Notes: generated by a model from the letters alone, not told the origin. A stretch of DNA of 38,902 nt from JBGSYJ01 sp041748075 (GCA_041748075.1 JBGTDX010000169.1:1-38902); one strand, 5' to 3'. Positions 31,288-38,860 are shown, counted from the first letter of the stretch. Program-made: numbers and translations.

Positions 31288-31761
31288 ATGAGAGTGAGAG
31301 ACGTGATGACTTCGGATCCGGTCTGCTGCGAAGCGGCCTGTACGCTTCGGTCGGTGGCCACAGTGATGCTGGCGAACGACTGCTCGGCGGTTCCGATTCT
31401 GCGAGGTGGAGAGGTTCTCGGAATCGTCACCGACCGGGACATCGCCTGCCGGGCCGTGGCTCGAGGGTGGAATGCGTCGGAGGTGCCTGCGGCGGCTGTG
31501 ATGTCCGCGCAGCTCGTCGCGATTCATCCCGATCAGCCGATCCAGGACGCGACCCGGATGATGAAAGAAAACCGGATCCACCACCTTCCGGTGATCGACT
31601 CTGAAGGCCGGCTCGTCGGCATCGTCGCGCAGTCGGATCTGGGGCGCCGGATGTCCGACACGCAATTTGGACAGATGTCCAGGGAGACCTCGATCCGGGC
31701 AGGAAACTCGGGCCCTGAGACCCCGAAACTACCTGTACGGACCACTGCAGCCCGCATCTGA
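31288..31761 (+). CDS. CBS-domain pair protein (Hrp1-like), copy 1
   Basis: A 157-residue cytosolic protein of two CBS motifs forming one Bateman module: VRDVMTSDPVCCEAACTLRSV with GEVLGIVTDRDIACR, and VMSAQLVAIHPDQPIQDATRMM with GRLVGIVAQSDLGRR. Such modules bind adenine nucleotides or related ligands; mycobacterial Hrp1 is a hypoxia-induced homologue of similar size. The C-terminal 25 residues are extra and low in complexity. ATG 31288 is preceded by GAGGGG and fits the domain start; the open frame from 31222 is not used. Tandem with a second copy 47 bases on. Confidence 0.9.
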   Translation: MRVRDVMTSDPVCCEAACTLRSVATVMLANDCSAVPILRGGEVLGIVTDRDIACRAVARGWNASEVPAAAVMSAQLVAIHPDQPIQDATRMMKENRIHHLPVIDSEGRLVGIVAQSDLGRRMSDTQFGQMSRETSIRAGNSGPETPKLPVRTTAARI

Positions 31762-31808
31762 CCAGAGGTTCTGGCGGGAAGGCAGACGGCGGAATAGGAG
31801 GTGACTCG

Positions 31809-32282
31809 ATGAAAGTCCGGGATGCAATGACTGCGGCAGTCACATGCGACGCCGCGACGAGCCTCCGCTCGGTGACTGAGCTCATGCGCGAACGAAACTG
31901 CACGGCTGTGGTCGTGACGCGGGAGAACGAGATCGCCGGAATCGTGACCGATCACGACATCGCCCGCCGGGTAGTGGCGATGGGTCCGGGTGTATCAGAG
32001 TTCGCGGCCGCTGCGGTCATGTCCTCTCCGCTGGTCGCCATTCATCCGGACGACGGGCTCGACCACGCGGTCCGGTTGATGGAGGACAACAGGGTTCACC
32101 ACCTTCCGGTAACGGCTGACGATGGCCGGCTGTGCGGCATCATCGCGCTGTCGGACATCCCGGCCCGTATACCGAGACGGGGTCTCCGGCATCTGTCGCG
32201 AGAGGACGTGATGGTCAGTACGGCGAAGTGTGGGGAACATCATCGACGGACCGACCGCGGGAACCCATCGTGGTCGTATTGA
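31809..32282 (+). CDS. CBS-domain pair protein (Hrp1-like), copy 2
   Basis: A 157-residue paralogue of the preceding protein with the same two-CBS layout: VRDAMTAAVTCDAATSLRSV, NEIAGIVTDHDIARR, VMSSPLVAIHPDDGLDHAVRLM, NRVHHLPV and GIIALSDIPAR. A strong ribosome-binding site, GGAGGTGA, precedes ATG 31809. It has no promoter dyad of its own, so it is probably co-transcribed with copy 1. The divergence between the copies suggests an old duplication. The C-terminal tail after the second CBS is unrelated to that of copy 1. Confidence 0.9.
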   Translation: MKVRDAMTAAVTCDAATSLRSVTELMRERNCTAVVVTRENEIAGIVTDHDIARRVVAMGPGVSEFAAAAVMSSPLVAIHPDDGLDHAVRLMEDNRVHHLPVTADDGRLCGIIALSDIPARIPRRGLRHLSREDVMVSTAKCGEHHRRTDRGNPSWSY

Positions 32283-32318
32283 CAAAAGAGGTCAATATGA
32301 CGAAGTCCACCCCTTAGG

Positions 32319-32472
32319 GTGCGCGATACAGTGATCGAGCCTCAGTCCACCGGTCTTTTCAAATCTCAGAGTGATACCGGCGCGATCGGAGGTAATCCCA
32401 CGTAGCGGTTGCTCGTGGACCTGCTCCTGTGCGCCGACGTCACCCCCGACGATTTCGGTTGAGACCATCGAA
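32319..32472 (-). pseudogene. Partial duplicate of the DUF5335 gene
   Basis: On the minus strand it encodes VSTEIVGGDVGAQEQVHEQP, LRGITSDRAGITLRFEKTGG and LRLDHCIAHP, nearly identical to the middle of the intact DUF5335 protein at 33897-34277, without start or stop. The matching DNA runs from GTGCGCGATACAGTGATCGA at about 32319 (34051 in the intact gene) for about 150 bases. The two copies are direct repeats that flank the Fic gene. Confidence 0.85.
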
Positions 32473-32532
32473 TCTGGCCCCCTCCTTTTGCGCCCCCACG
32501 GGAGAGGGGAGTCCCGACTTTCAGCCCGTCCC

Positions 32533-32562
32533 TTGATTTAGTTAAAGCCATTAATCTAAAAT
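32533..32562 (+). promoter_or_regulatory. Promoter and dyad operator of the Fic gene
   Basis: TTGATT (32533-32538), 18 bases, TAAAAT (32557-32562, five of six). Overlapping it is an AT-rich near-dyad, TTTAGTTAA (32537-32545) and TTAATCTAAA (32551-32560). The local AT content contrasts with the rest of the window. The winged-helix end of the Fic protein makes self-regulation plausible. Confidence 0.6.
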
Positions 32563-32592
32563 AACGCCTGCCGTAATTTCAGGTTCGCCTTC

Positions 32593-33783
32593 ATGCGACG
32601 ATCTTCGACAGGACACTACCGCACCGTTTCCACGGCTTTCGAGAGGTTCGAGGCATTCGTTCCGGCACCGGTGCCGCCCGATCCTCCGATCGTCTGGTCG
32701 CCGGCGTTGCGGCGGCGCTTCGACGACGCGCTTCTGGCTCTGGGACGACTCGACGCCGTGACGGCGCTGCTGCCGAATGCAGCGCTCCTCCTTTACAGCT
32801 TCGTGCGCAAGGAGGCGGTGCTCTCGTCGCAGATTGAGGGAACGCAGTCTTCGCTTTCGGACCTGCTGCTGTACGAAATCGATGAACAACCAGGCGTCCC
32901 TGTTGCCGACGCGCGCGAGGTGAGCCGGTGTGTGGCTGCGCTCGAGCGCGGACTGAAGAGACTGAGAGGCGGGCTGCCTCTGTGCATGCGCCTGCTGTGT
33001 GAAATGCACAAGGTGTTGCTCACGCATCCGGGCGGCCGCGGCAAGGCACCCGGCGAGGTGAGGCGCTCGCAGGTATGGATCGGCGGGACACGTCCCGGCA
33101 ATGCGGTTTTCGTTCCGCCGCCGGTGGACGCTCTTGCGGACTGCCTCGCGCAGTTCGAGAGATTTCTCAACGATCAGCCAGAGCCCACTCCGCCACTGAT
33201 CAAAGCTGCGCTGGCTCATGTGCAGTTCGAGACGATCCACCCGTTTCTCGATGGCAACGGGCGCATCGGGCGGCTTCTGATCGTGCTGCAACTGGTAGCC
33301 GAGGGTGTGTTACGTGAGCCGATGCTCTACCCGAGCCTCTTTTTCAAGATGCACCGTGCGTTGTACTACGACCTGCTCGACGGCGTCCGGCTCAGAGGCG
33401 ACTGGGAGCGCTGGCTGGATTTCTTTGCCGAGGGTGTCGAGGTGTGCGCTGCCCAGGGCGTCGCCACCGCAAACGCATTACTGGCTCTGGTCAGCGAGGA
33501 CCGTGACCGCATCGCCGGGCTGGGTCGTGCCGCAGCGTCCGCACTGGCAGTTCACCACGCCCTGCAACGGCAGCCGATTGCGACTTCGGCCACGCTGGTG
33601 AAGTCGACGAAACTCACGGCCGCGACGGTCAACAAGTCTCTCGCACATCTCATGGATCTGGGGATCGTCCATGAGCTGACCAACCGCCAGCGTGGACGAG
33701 TGTTCAGCTATCGCCGTTACGTCGAGGAGCTGACGACTGACCTGGAGTCCAAGCTAACGGCGAACGAACGCGTGTCATCCTGA
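32593..33783 (+). CDS. Fic family enzyme with winged-helix C-terminus
   Basis: A 396-residue Fic protein that probably transfers AMP (or another nucleotide group) to a target hydroxyl. Active-site motif HPFLDGNGRIGR with His216. The inhibitory helix motif S78-x-x-x-E82-G83 (SSQIEG) lies N-terminal to it, the class II arrangement that blocks ATP unless relieved. Residues about 310-385 form a winged-helix (ATLVKSTKLTAATVNKSLAHLMDLGIVHEL). The stop codon and last three residues lie inside an interspersed palindrome (33772-33859), so the native C-terminus may have been trimmed. The gene has its own AT-rich promoter and is flanked by direct repeats of a DUF5335 gene piece, pointing to a late arrival at this locus. 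No partner antitoxin gene is seen. Confidence 0.88.
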   Translation: MRRSSTGHYRTVSTAFERFEAFVPAPVPPDPPIVWSPALRRRFDDALLALGRLDAVTALLPNAALLLYSFVRKEAVLSSQIEGTQSSLSDLLLYEIDEQPGVPVADAREVSRCVAALERGLKRLRGGLPLCMRLLCEMHKVLLTHPGGRGKAPGEVRRSQVWIGGTRPGNAVFVPPPVDALADCLAQFERFLNDQPEPTPPLIKAALAHVQFETIHPFLDGNGRIGRLLIVLQLVAEGVLREPMLYPSLFFKMHRALYYDLLDGVRLRGDWERWLDFFAEGVEVCAAQGVATANALLALVSEDRDRIAGLGRAAASALAVHHALQRQPIATSATLVKSTKLTAATVNKSLAHLMDLGIVHELTNRQRGRVFSYRRYVEELTTDLESKLTANERVSS

Positions 33784-33859
33784 GCGCAGCGAAGGATCCC
33801 CTCCCGACTCGCTCTGCCGCAAGCAATCAGGGGATCCTTCGCTTCGCTCAGGATGACAC
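33772..33859. repeat. Interspersed palindromic repeat, internal copy
   Basis: Arms 33772-33802 and 33829-33859 are complementary over 31 bases with one mismatch; core CATCCTGAGCGCAGCGAAGG against the standard GCGAAGCG. It supplies the stop codon of the Fic gene. The 37 bases from here to the DUF5335 stop contain a short GGGGG/CCCCC dyad but no clear terminator. Confidence 0.9.
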
Positions 33860-33896
33860 CTTCCGCTTAACTTAGGGCCATTGGGGGCAGACCGGG

Positions 33897-34277
33897 TCAG
33901 ACCCCCAAAGCCGGATCCTCCACTGAGGGGTCTGGCAGTTCCGGACGCATCGGCGATCGGAACTTCACGAGTGTGTGCATCCCCACGTTGTCCTCGATCT
34001 CGAGGGCGAGGAGTTTCCCGTCTTCCGTGTTCGCGATCCGGATCACCCGCGGGTGCGCGATACAGTGATCGAGCCTCAGTCCACCGGTCTTTTCAAATCT
34101 CAATGTGATACCGCCCCGGTCCGAAGTAATGCCACGAAACGGTTGCTCGTGGACTTGCTCCTCAGCACCGACGTCACCCCCAACGATTTCGGTCGAGACC
34201 ACTGAACCTTCATACTCGCGGCTGATCAGGTCGAGCTCGGAGCGCCATTCGGTGATCGGTATGTGTCTGGTGTTCAT
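33897..34277 (-). CDS. DUF5335 family protein
   Basis: A 126-residue cytosolic protein of unknown function. The beginning RHIPITEWRSELDLISREYEGS, then GGDVGAEEQVHEQPFRGITS, ITLRFEKTGGLRLDHCIAHP and a C-terminal LALEIEDNVGMHTLVKFRSP match the pattern I know for DUF5335, which is frequent in stress-type clusters. A good ribosome-binding site (AAGGAG) precedes ATG 34277. The middle of the gene has a near-identical partial copy at about 32319-32472. Confidence 0.8.
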   Translation of the reverse strand: MNTRHIPITEWRSELDLISREYEGSVVSTEIVGGDVGAEEQVHEQPFRGITSDRGGITLRFEKTGGLRLDHCIAHPRVIRIANTEDGKLLALEIEDNVGMHTLVKFRSPMRPELPDPSVEDPALGV

Positions 34278-34390
34278 TGGGATCTCCTTTCTGAGTCTCG
34301 AACCCGTCTGCGGGAATGTCAGAACCGCTTCATTCTCCGCAACGACACCGTCAACGAACGACAGGTCCCCCGCGGTTTCGCGGAGATGAG

Positions 34391-35311
34391 CTACACGCCT
34401 CCCGGTAGGGACGACGTGACCACCGACTTCACCGATGAGACCGCAGCGGAGGTGTCAGCGCTCCACTCCACGAACGAACCGTCGTAGAGCGTCGCTTCGT
34501 ATCCGAGATACCGAAGCACGAAATAGCCGAGCGACGCTTCCATGCCGGTGCGGCAGTAAACGATGTTCGTCGAGGTCGCAGATACGCCGACACCGGTGTA
34601 GAGCTCTCGCAGTTCCTGTTCAGGAAGAAAGCGGGGGAAGCCCCCGATGGTGACGTTCTCACCCCAGGGCACGTTGACTGCTCCCGTAATGTGGCCGGCG
34701 CGGGCGACTTCTTCACCTGCCTCTTCGCCACGAAAGAATCGGGCAGGGCGGGAATCGATGAGCACGACCGTCTTGCCCACTACGGGGCGATTGTTCACGA
34801 TCCATTTGACCGCCTTGATGTTGGTGACTGCATCGGGTTGCACCCGGGCGTGGAACGGTACGCTCTGCACTACTGGAACCGCAGATGTGGTCTTCCGTCC
34901 CTGATCGGCCCATCGCTTAAATCCGCCGTCGAGGATGGCTGCGCGATCTCCGTGGCCGAGGTAGTCGAGTGTGAACCAGGCACGCGCGGCAAGGAGGGGC
35001 TCGCGGCTATAGAGAATCACGCGTCCGCTGTTTCCCACTCCGAGACGGGAGAACAGGGCTTCCAGATCATCCACAGACGGAAGCTCGTTCGGCTTGTCGC
35101 CTCGATAGATCGTCAACCAGCCCTCCGGGATCAGGCGTGCCCCCGGAAGGTGCGCTTTAGCATAGTGGTCCGGATCACCGATCTCGATGAGGACCACCTT
35201 GTCGAGATTCTTCGCAAGCCAATCGGTGGAAACGATCATTTCCTCGCGGACGGAAGCAGCCGTCAGAGGAATCGCAATCAGGGTGACGAGAATGAGGATG
35301 AGGCGTCGCAT
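34391..35311 (-). CDS. Exported two-domain rhodanese (sulfurtransferase)
   Basis: A 306-residue protein with a signal peptide (MRRLILILVTLIAIPLTAAS), so probably periplasmic. The N-terminal rhodanese-like domain (about 25-150) has VLIEIGDPDHYAKAHLPGA but no active Cys. The C-terminal domain (about 160-300) has VVLIDSRPARFF and the active loop VYCRTGMEASLG, with the sulfur-carrying Cys. It would transfer sulfur from thiosulfate or a related donor to a thiol or cyanide acceptor. GGAGG precedes ATG 35311. In context it may work with the TauE-type exporter, but no other sulfur-oxidation genes are present. Confidence 0.88.
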   Translation of the reverse strand: MRRLILILVTLIAIPLTAASVREEMIVSTDWLAKNLDKVVLIEIGDPDHYAKAHLPGARLIPEGWLTIYRGDKPNELPSVDDLEALFSRLGVGNSGRVILYSREPLLAARAWFTLDYLGHGDRAAILDGGFKRWADQGRKTTSAVPVVQSVPFHARVQPDAVTNIKAVKWIVNNRPVVGKTVVLIDSRPARFFRGEEAGEEVARAGHITGAVNVPWGENVTIGGFPRFLPEQELRELYTGVGVSATSTNIVYCRTGMEASLGYFVLRYLGYEATLYDGSFVEWSADTSAAVSSVKSVVTSSLPGGV

Positions 35312-35322
35312 GTCGACCTCCT

Positions 35323-35607
35323 TTAGCCGGCTGAGACTGTAGTGTTGTTTTTCTGCTGGTCGTCTGAAACGGGCTCGGCGTGCGAGACCACAGTCCAGAC
35401 GGGCTGACTATCGGGATTGAGGGAAATGGAGTCGATCCCCGTAGTCACGAGGAATGCGGCAAAGTCCGGATAGTCGCTCGGCGCCTGGCCGCAGATACCT
35501 ATATGCCTGCCGGCTTTCCTTGCTGCACGAACGACCATCCGGATCATCTCCTTGACCGCCTCGTTTCTCTCATCGAGGAGGTATGCGAGGGTTCCATCTC
35601 GGTTCCT
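35323..35607 (-). pseudogene. C-terminal remnant of phosphoenolpyruvate synthase
   Basis: Directly after the alcohol dehydrogenase stop and in the same frame, the minus strand reads LDERNEAVKEMIRMVVRAAR then IGICGQAPSDYPDFAAFL and GIDSISLNPDS. This is the catalytic C-terminal end of PpsA, with the conserved GICGQAPSD active-site Cys. About 700 N-terminal residues are missing. The stretch after SLNPDS is not family-like and ends at 35323. A deletion has joined the adh 3' end to the ppsA 3' end. Confidence 0.85.
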
Positions 35608-36711
35608 TTATGGTGTGATGGCGACTTTCATGACGCCGTCACGACGCTCACCGAACAGTTTGTATGCTTCGGTGATGTCTGCGAGTTTGTAGCGGTGGGT
35701 AATGAGAGGACGAAGGTCGAGCCGGCCGCTGCGAACCATCTCGATGAGGCGGCGCATCCGCTCCTTGCCTCCCGGGCAGAGTGAGGTGATGATCTTGTAG
35801 TCGGCAAGTCCCGCTCCGAACGCCTCGTAGGGGATCGCGAGTTTGCCGGAGTAAACGCCGAGGCTCGACAGGGTTCCGCCCGGGCGAAGCACGCGCAGGG
35901 CGTTCTCGAATGTGTCCTGCGTACCGAGCGCCTCGATCGCGACATCGACTCCGCCTGTGAGCCGGCGGACCTCCGCGACCACGTCGACTTTACGGTAGTC
36001 GAGAACGATGTCGACGCCCATCTTCTTTGCCATGGCCAGACGGCTGTCGTCTCCGTCGACTCCGATCACAAGAGACGCGCCGAGCAGACGGGCGCCAACC
36101 GAGGCGCAGAGGCCGATGGGACCCTGAGCGAACACGACCACCTTGTCGCCGAGTGTCACATTGCCCGATTCGGCACCTCTGATGCCGGTCGAGGCGATGT
36201 CCGAGAGAAGCACGACCTGTTCGTCGGTCAACTCGTCGGGAATCTTCGCCAGGTTCGCCTGTGCATCCGGAACCAGCAGATATTCAGCCTGCGAGCCGTT
36301 GATGGTGTTTCCGAAACGCCAGCCGCCGAGAGCTTCCACGTCATCGCCGTGGCCGCACTGTGAGTGATGGCCGGACAGACAGGAATTGCACTGGCCGCAG
36401 GGTGTGATCGCGCCGACCAGCACGCGGTCGCCCACGTCGTAGCCTGAGACGCCGGCGCCGAGCTCTTCGATGACTCCAACCGGCTCGTGTCCGATGACGA
36501 GGCCCGGCTTTACCGGATACTCGCCGCGCACGATGTGTAGATCCGTGCCGCAGATGGTGGTGGTCGTGACGCGGAGGAGAGCTTCGCCTGCGTTTGGTTT
36601 CGGGCGAGGCACTTCTTCGACACGAATGTCATCGACTCCGTGAAAGACCGTGGCCTTCATGGTCTGGGTTCCGACTTTTTTGGTTTCCGGCAGATCGAGC
36701 GTCGTCGTCAT
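35608..36711 (-). CDS. Zinc-dependent alcohol dehydrogenase (MDR family)
   Basis: A cytosolic NAD(P)-dependent dehydrogenase of 367 residues. Catalytic zinc ligands are Cys in TTICGTDLHI and His in VIGHEPVG. The structural zinc Cys quartet is in CGQCNSCLSGHHSQC. The coenzyme motif is VVFAQGPIGLCASVGARLLGA, followed by acidic VIGVDGDDSR, which favours NAD. Similar enzymes reduce or oxidise small alcohols and aldehydes, including isopropanol-type substrates. ATG 36711 is supported by AAGGAG eight bases upstream; internal ATG 36660 is the domain start and an alternative. A CRP/FNR-like dyad is centred 95 bases upstream. Confidence 0.9.
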   Translation of the reverse strand: MTTTLDLPETKKVGTQTMKATVFHGVDDIRVEEVPRPKPNAGEALLRVTTTTICGTDLHIVRGEYPVKPGLVIGHEPVGVIEELGAGVSGYDVGDRVLVGAITPCGQCNSCLSGHHSQCGHGDDVEALGGWRFGNTINGSQAEYLLVPDAQANLAKIPDELTDEQVVLLSDIASTGIRGAESGNVTLGDKVVVFAQGPIGLCASVGARLLGASLVIGVDGDDSRLAMAKKMGVDIVLDYRKVDVVAEVRRLTGGVDVAIEALGTQDTFENALRVLRPGGTLSSLGVYSGKLAIPYEAFGAGLADYKIITSLCPGGKERMRRLIEMVRSGRLDLRPLITHRYKLADITEAYKLFGERRDGVMKVAITP

Positions 36712-36798
36712 AGTGTTCTCCTTTGCCGGCGTCTGCCGGCCTCCTCAACAGGATGCGTCGTAAGAAGCAACGGCGCTGCGATGGGTGTCAGGAGGGTG

Positions 36799-36814
36799 TG
36801 TGCGCTGCGTCACA
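36799..36814. promoter_or_regulatory. CRP/FNR-like dyad before alcohol dehydrogenase
   Basis: TGTGC-GCTGCG-TCACA, read on the minus strand as TGTGACGCAGCGCACA, centred 95 bases before ATG 36711. It lies at the decayed end of the P-type ATPase remnant. Confidence 0.55.
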
Positions 36815-37213
36815 TTGGCCCGGAAATCCCTGGCAGTGTCACCCGATTGGGCGCCCTCGCCAGCGTGACGGTGAGCACTACAGGAAGTCCCTCGGGGATC
36901 GCCGCCACTGCGACCGCGACTGCTACGAGAAAGATCTCCGTCATGGGCATCGCCCGGATCAGGCCGATGAGGGGAATCAGGAAGGACAAAGCGGCGCAGG
37001 CGATGGCAACCTGCTTTCCGAACCGCACCATCTTCTCTTCGAGAGGTGTTTCGGTCCGGCCGATCTCACGAACCGACCGGGCGATCTGCCCGAGCTCGGT
37101 AGAGCCGCCGGTTCGAATGACCACGCCACTCGCGCGTCCCCGTGATGTTTGCGCACCGGCACCGATTCCCCGGTCAGTGCGGATTCATCGACCTCGAGCG
37201 CCATCTGCGCCTC
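36810..37213 (-). pseudogene. Remnant of a cation-transporting P-type ATPase
   Basis: On the minus strand one frame reads MALEVDESALTGESVPVRKH (actuator-domain TGES motif). After a frame change the next reads GVVIRTGGSTELGQIARSV, ETPLEEKMVRFGKQVA and IFLVAVAVAVAAIPEGLPVV (membrane motif PEGLP of Ca2+/cation ATPases). About 25-30 residues between the two parts are missing, and the frame leaves the family just after VTVTLA, before the DKTG phosphorylation site. Both ends and the middle are deleted, so the gene is dead. It abuts the VIT1-type gene stop. Confidence 0.88.
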
Positions 37214-37928
37214 ACACCAGTCCCTTGATCAGCGCTCCCGCCGTGAATGCGAGTGCCGCGGCGACTGATCCGATCAGCAGGGTCTCCAGACCGGCGCGCC
37301 ACCACGACACGACGAGCCAGCGGCTCTTGATTGAACCGATGGCAAAGAACACGGCGAGCGTTGCAACCGCCGAGATCGTAAACGGGTTCGGAAGATCCAG
37401 CACAAAGGGGAGGAGTGGAACGAGCCCGCAGACGAGAAACGCGACGCCGGTGCTTGCCGCGGCGAGCCTGGCCGAGCGGATCACGCGTGGCAGCCCGTAC
37501 TCCTCCGCAAGCATGAAGCGTATCCAGCGGTCGCGCCTTGCCGTGACGACTCCCAGCGCGCGCTCCAGCTCAACCCCGCTGAAGCCCTGCGATGCGAGTA
37601 TCTGCCGCACTTCCTCCCGCTCTCCCTCGGGGTCGTCGTCGATGTGCCGCGATTCCTGACTGCGAAGTGCTTCGGCTTCCTGCCTCTCGGTCCGCGTTGC
37701 GGAGTAATTGCCCGCGGCCATGGAAAATCCGTCGCCGATGAGATTTGCCACACCGAGAATCAGAATGATCGTCGACGACAGCTGCGCGCCGGCCACTCCG
37801 GTGACGATCGCGAAGGTCGTGACCGACCCGTCGATCCCTCCGTAGATGAAGTCGCGCAGGTAGCTCGTCTTCGGTCCTTCAGCGAGCCTCGCACGAATCG
37901 CTTCGGGGGTATGTTCATGTTCCATCAT
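37212..37928 (-). CDS. VIT1/CCC1 family iron/manganese transporter
   Basis: A membrane protein of 238 residues with about five hydrophobic segments. Family signatures are in the first membrane pair: YGGIDGSVTTFAIVTGVAGA and GVANLIGDGFSMAAGNYSATR. A Glu-rich cytosolic helical insert (EGEREEVRQILASQGFSGVELERALG) normally binds metal. The C-terminal segments are also typical (VAFLVCGLVPLLPFVL, IGSVAAALAFTAGALIKGLV). It exports or stores Fe2+/Mn2+ in homologues. ATG 37928 (or 37925) is preceded by AGGAG. A weaker dyad, TGTGC-TGAATC-GCACG, lies at 37982-37997. Confidence 0.88.
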   Translation of the reverse strand: MMEHEHTPEAIRARLAEGPKTSYLRDFIYGGIDGSVTTFAIVTGVAGAQLSSTIILILGVANLIGDGFSMAAGNYSATRTERQEAEALRSQESRHIDDDPEGEREEVRQILASQGFSGVELERALGVVTARRDRWIRFMLAEEYGLPRVIRSARLAAASTGVAFLVCGLVPLLPFVLDLPNPFTISAVATLAVFFAIGSIKSRWLVVSWWRAGLETLLIGSVAAALAFTAGALIKGLV

Positions 37929-38061
37929 AGAATTCTCCTGTGAACGGAGCGTCGGGAGTGGTGGTGATGGTCACGCGCCTTTGTGCTGAATCGCACGTGG
38001 AGCAAATCGCGGTGTCATGTCCCACGCCGTCAGGTGACTCGTCGGACCTGCGGCGTTGAAG

Positions 38062-38077
38062 GGTGCGGTGCGTCACA
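38062..38077. promoter_or_regulatory. CRP/FNR-like dyad between VIT1 and OsmC genes
   Basis: GGTGC-GGTGCG-TCACA, read on the minus strand as TGTGACGCACCGCACC, very close to the site before the alcohol dehydrogenase. Centred 82 bases before the OsmC start at 38152. Confidence 0.5.
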
Positions 38078-38151
38078 CACGCAGGTGAGCAGCGTCGCGG
38101 CCGTGAAGCTGAATCAGGGCGATCATGAGAATGCATCAGAGGAGGCAGACA

Positions 38152-38619
38152 GTGACCGTAACCGATCCCCCTGCAAGGCCACGCCCGAAATCCTTCCGCT
38201 TCTCGACGAATCTCGAGCGGCTGGAGGGACGCTCTGCAATGCTTGGCGGTTCCGACGGGAAACCGGGGATACGGATCGCGCCTCCGCCGGAGTTTAGCGG
38301 CGAGGTTGGCGCATGGTCGCCGGAGCACCTCTTCGTTGCGTCCATCGACGCCTGTCTGCTTCTTACGTTTGCAGGCCTCGCGGAGAAACTCGGACTGCAT
38401 TTCGATTCCTATCAGAGCGATGCGGAAGGCCTGCTCGAATGGGTTGACGGAAGTTTCGCTTTCACAGAGGTGACGCTGCGACCCAGGATCACCGTACGTG
38501 ATGAAGTGTCGATCGCCCTTGCCCACGACGTAATCGCCCGTGCGCACAAAACGTGCCTCGTCTCGAACTCCGTGACTGCTGCGGTGACAGTCGAGTCGGA
38601 CATCGTCGTCATATCCTGA
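38152..38619 (+). CDS. OsmC/Ohr-family peroxide-reducing protein
   Basis: A 155-residue protein with the two redox cysteines of the OsmC fold: Cys68 in SIDACLLLTFAGLAEKLGL and Cys135 in RAHKTCLVSNSV, plus the early APPPEFSGEVGAWSPEHLFVA, which corresponds to the conserved G-x-x-P-E-x-L-l segment. Such proteins reduce organic hydroperoxides using dihydrolipoyl or thiol donors. GTG 38152 is chosen because AGAGGAGG ends seven bases before it; ATG 38125 in the same frame is possible but lies ahead of that ribosome-binding site. Divergent from the VIT1-type gene. Confidence 0.85.
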   Translation: MTVTDPPARPRPKSFRFSTNLERLEGRSAMLGGSDGKPGIRIAPPPEFSGEVGAWSPEHLFVASIDACLLLTFAGLAEKLGLHFDSYQSDAEGLLEWVDGSFAFTEVTLRPRITVRDEVSIALAHDVIARAHKTCLVSNSVTAAVTVESDIVVIS

Positions 38620-38650
38620 GCAGCAGGTCTATCCCGCAATGAACCACGGT

Positions 38651-38790
38651 GTCATCCTGAGCGAAGCGAAGGATCTCCTGAAGAGGATCGAGCATCGCAA
38701 GCAGAGATCCTTCGCTTCGCTCAGGATGACGTGGCCTCGCTCAGCATGACACGGTGGTTCATCACCCCTTCACCGGCGCCCCGCGCCGTT
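38651..38790. repeat. Interspersed palindromic repeat, right copy
   Basis: 38651-38741 is the exact reverse complement of 1-91. The following part, to about 38790, matches the reverse complement of the long flank at 5005-5050, so this copy is the most complete example of the element: palindrome plus about 50 bases ending near CGCCGTTAGG. Confidence 0.92.
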
Positions 38791-38860
38791 AGGTTGCTTG
38801 TAATGAACCTATCCGGAAACTCGAGGCAGATCTGCAGGATTTGTCAGCCGCCGGTATTCA

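Noticed and set aside
32593..33783. Fic as part of a Fic/antitoxin pair (class I)
   Set aside because: No small antitoxin gene adjoins it and the inhibitory SSQIEG motif is inside the protein, which is the class II arrangement.
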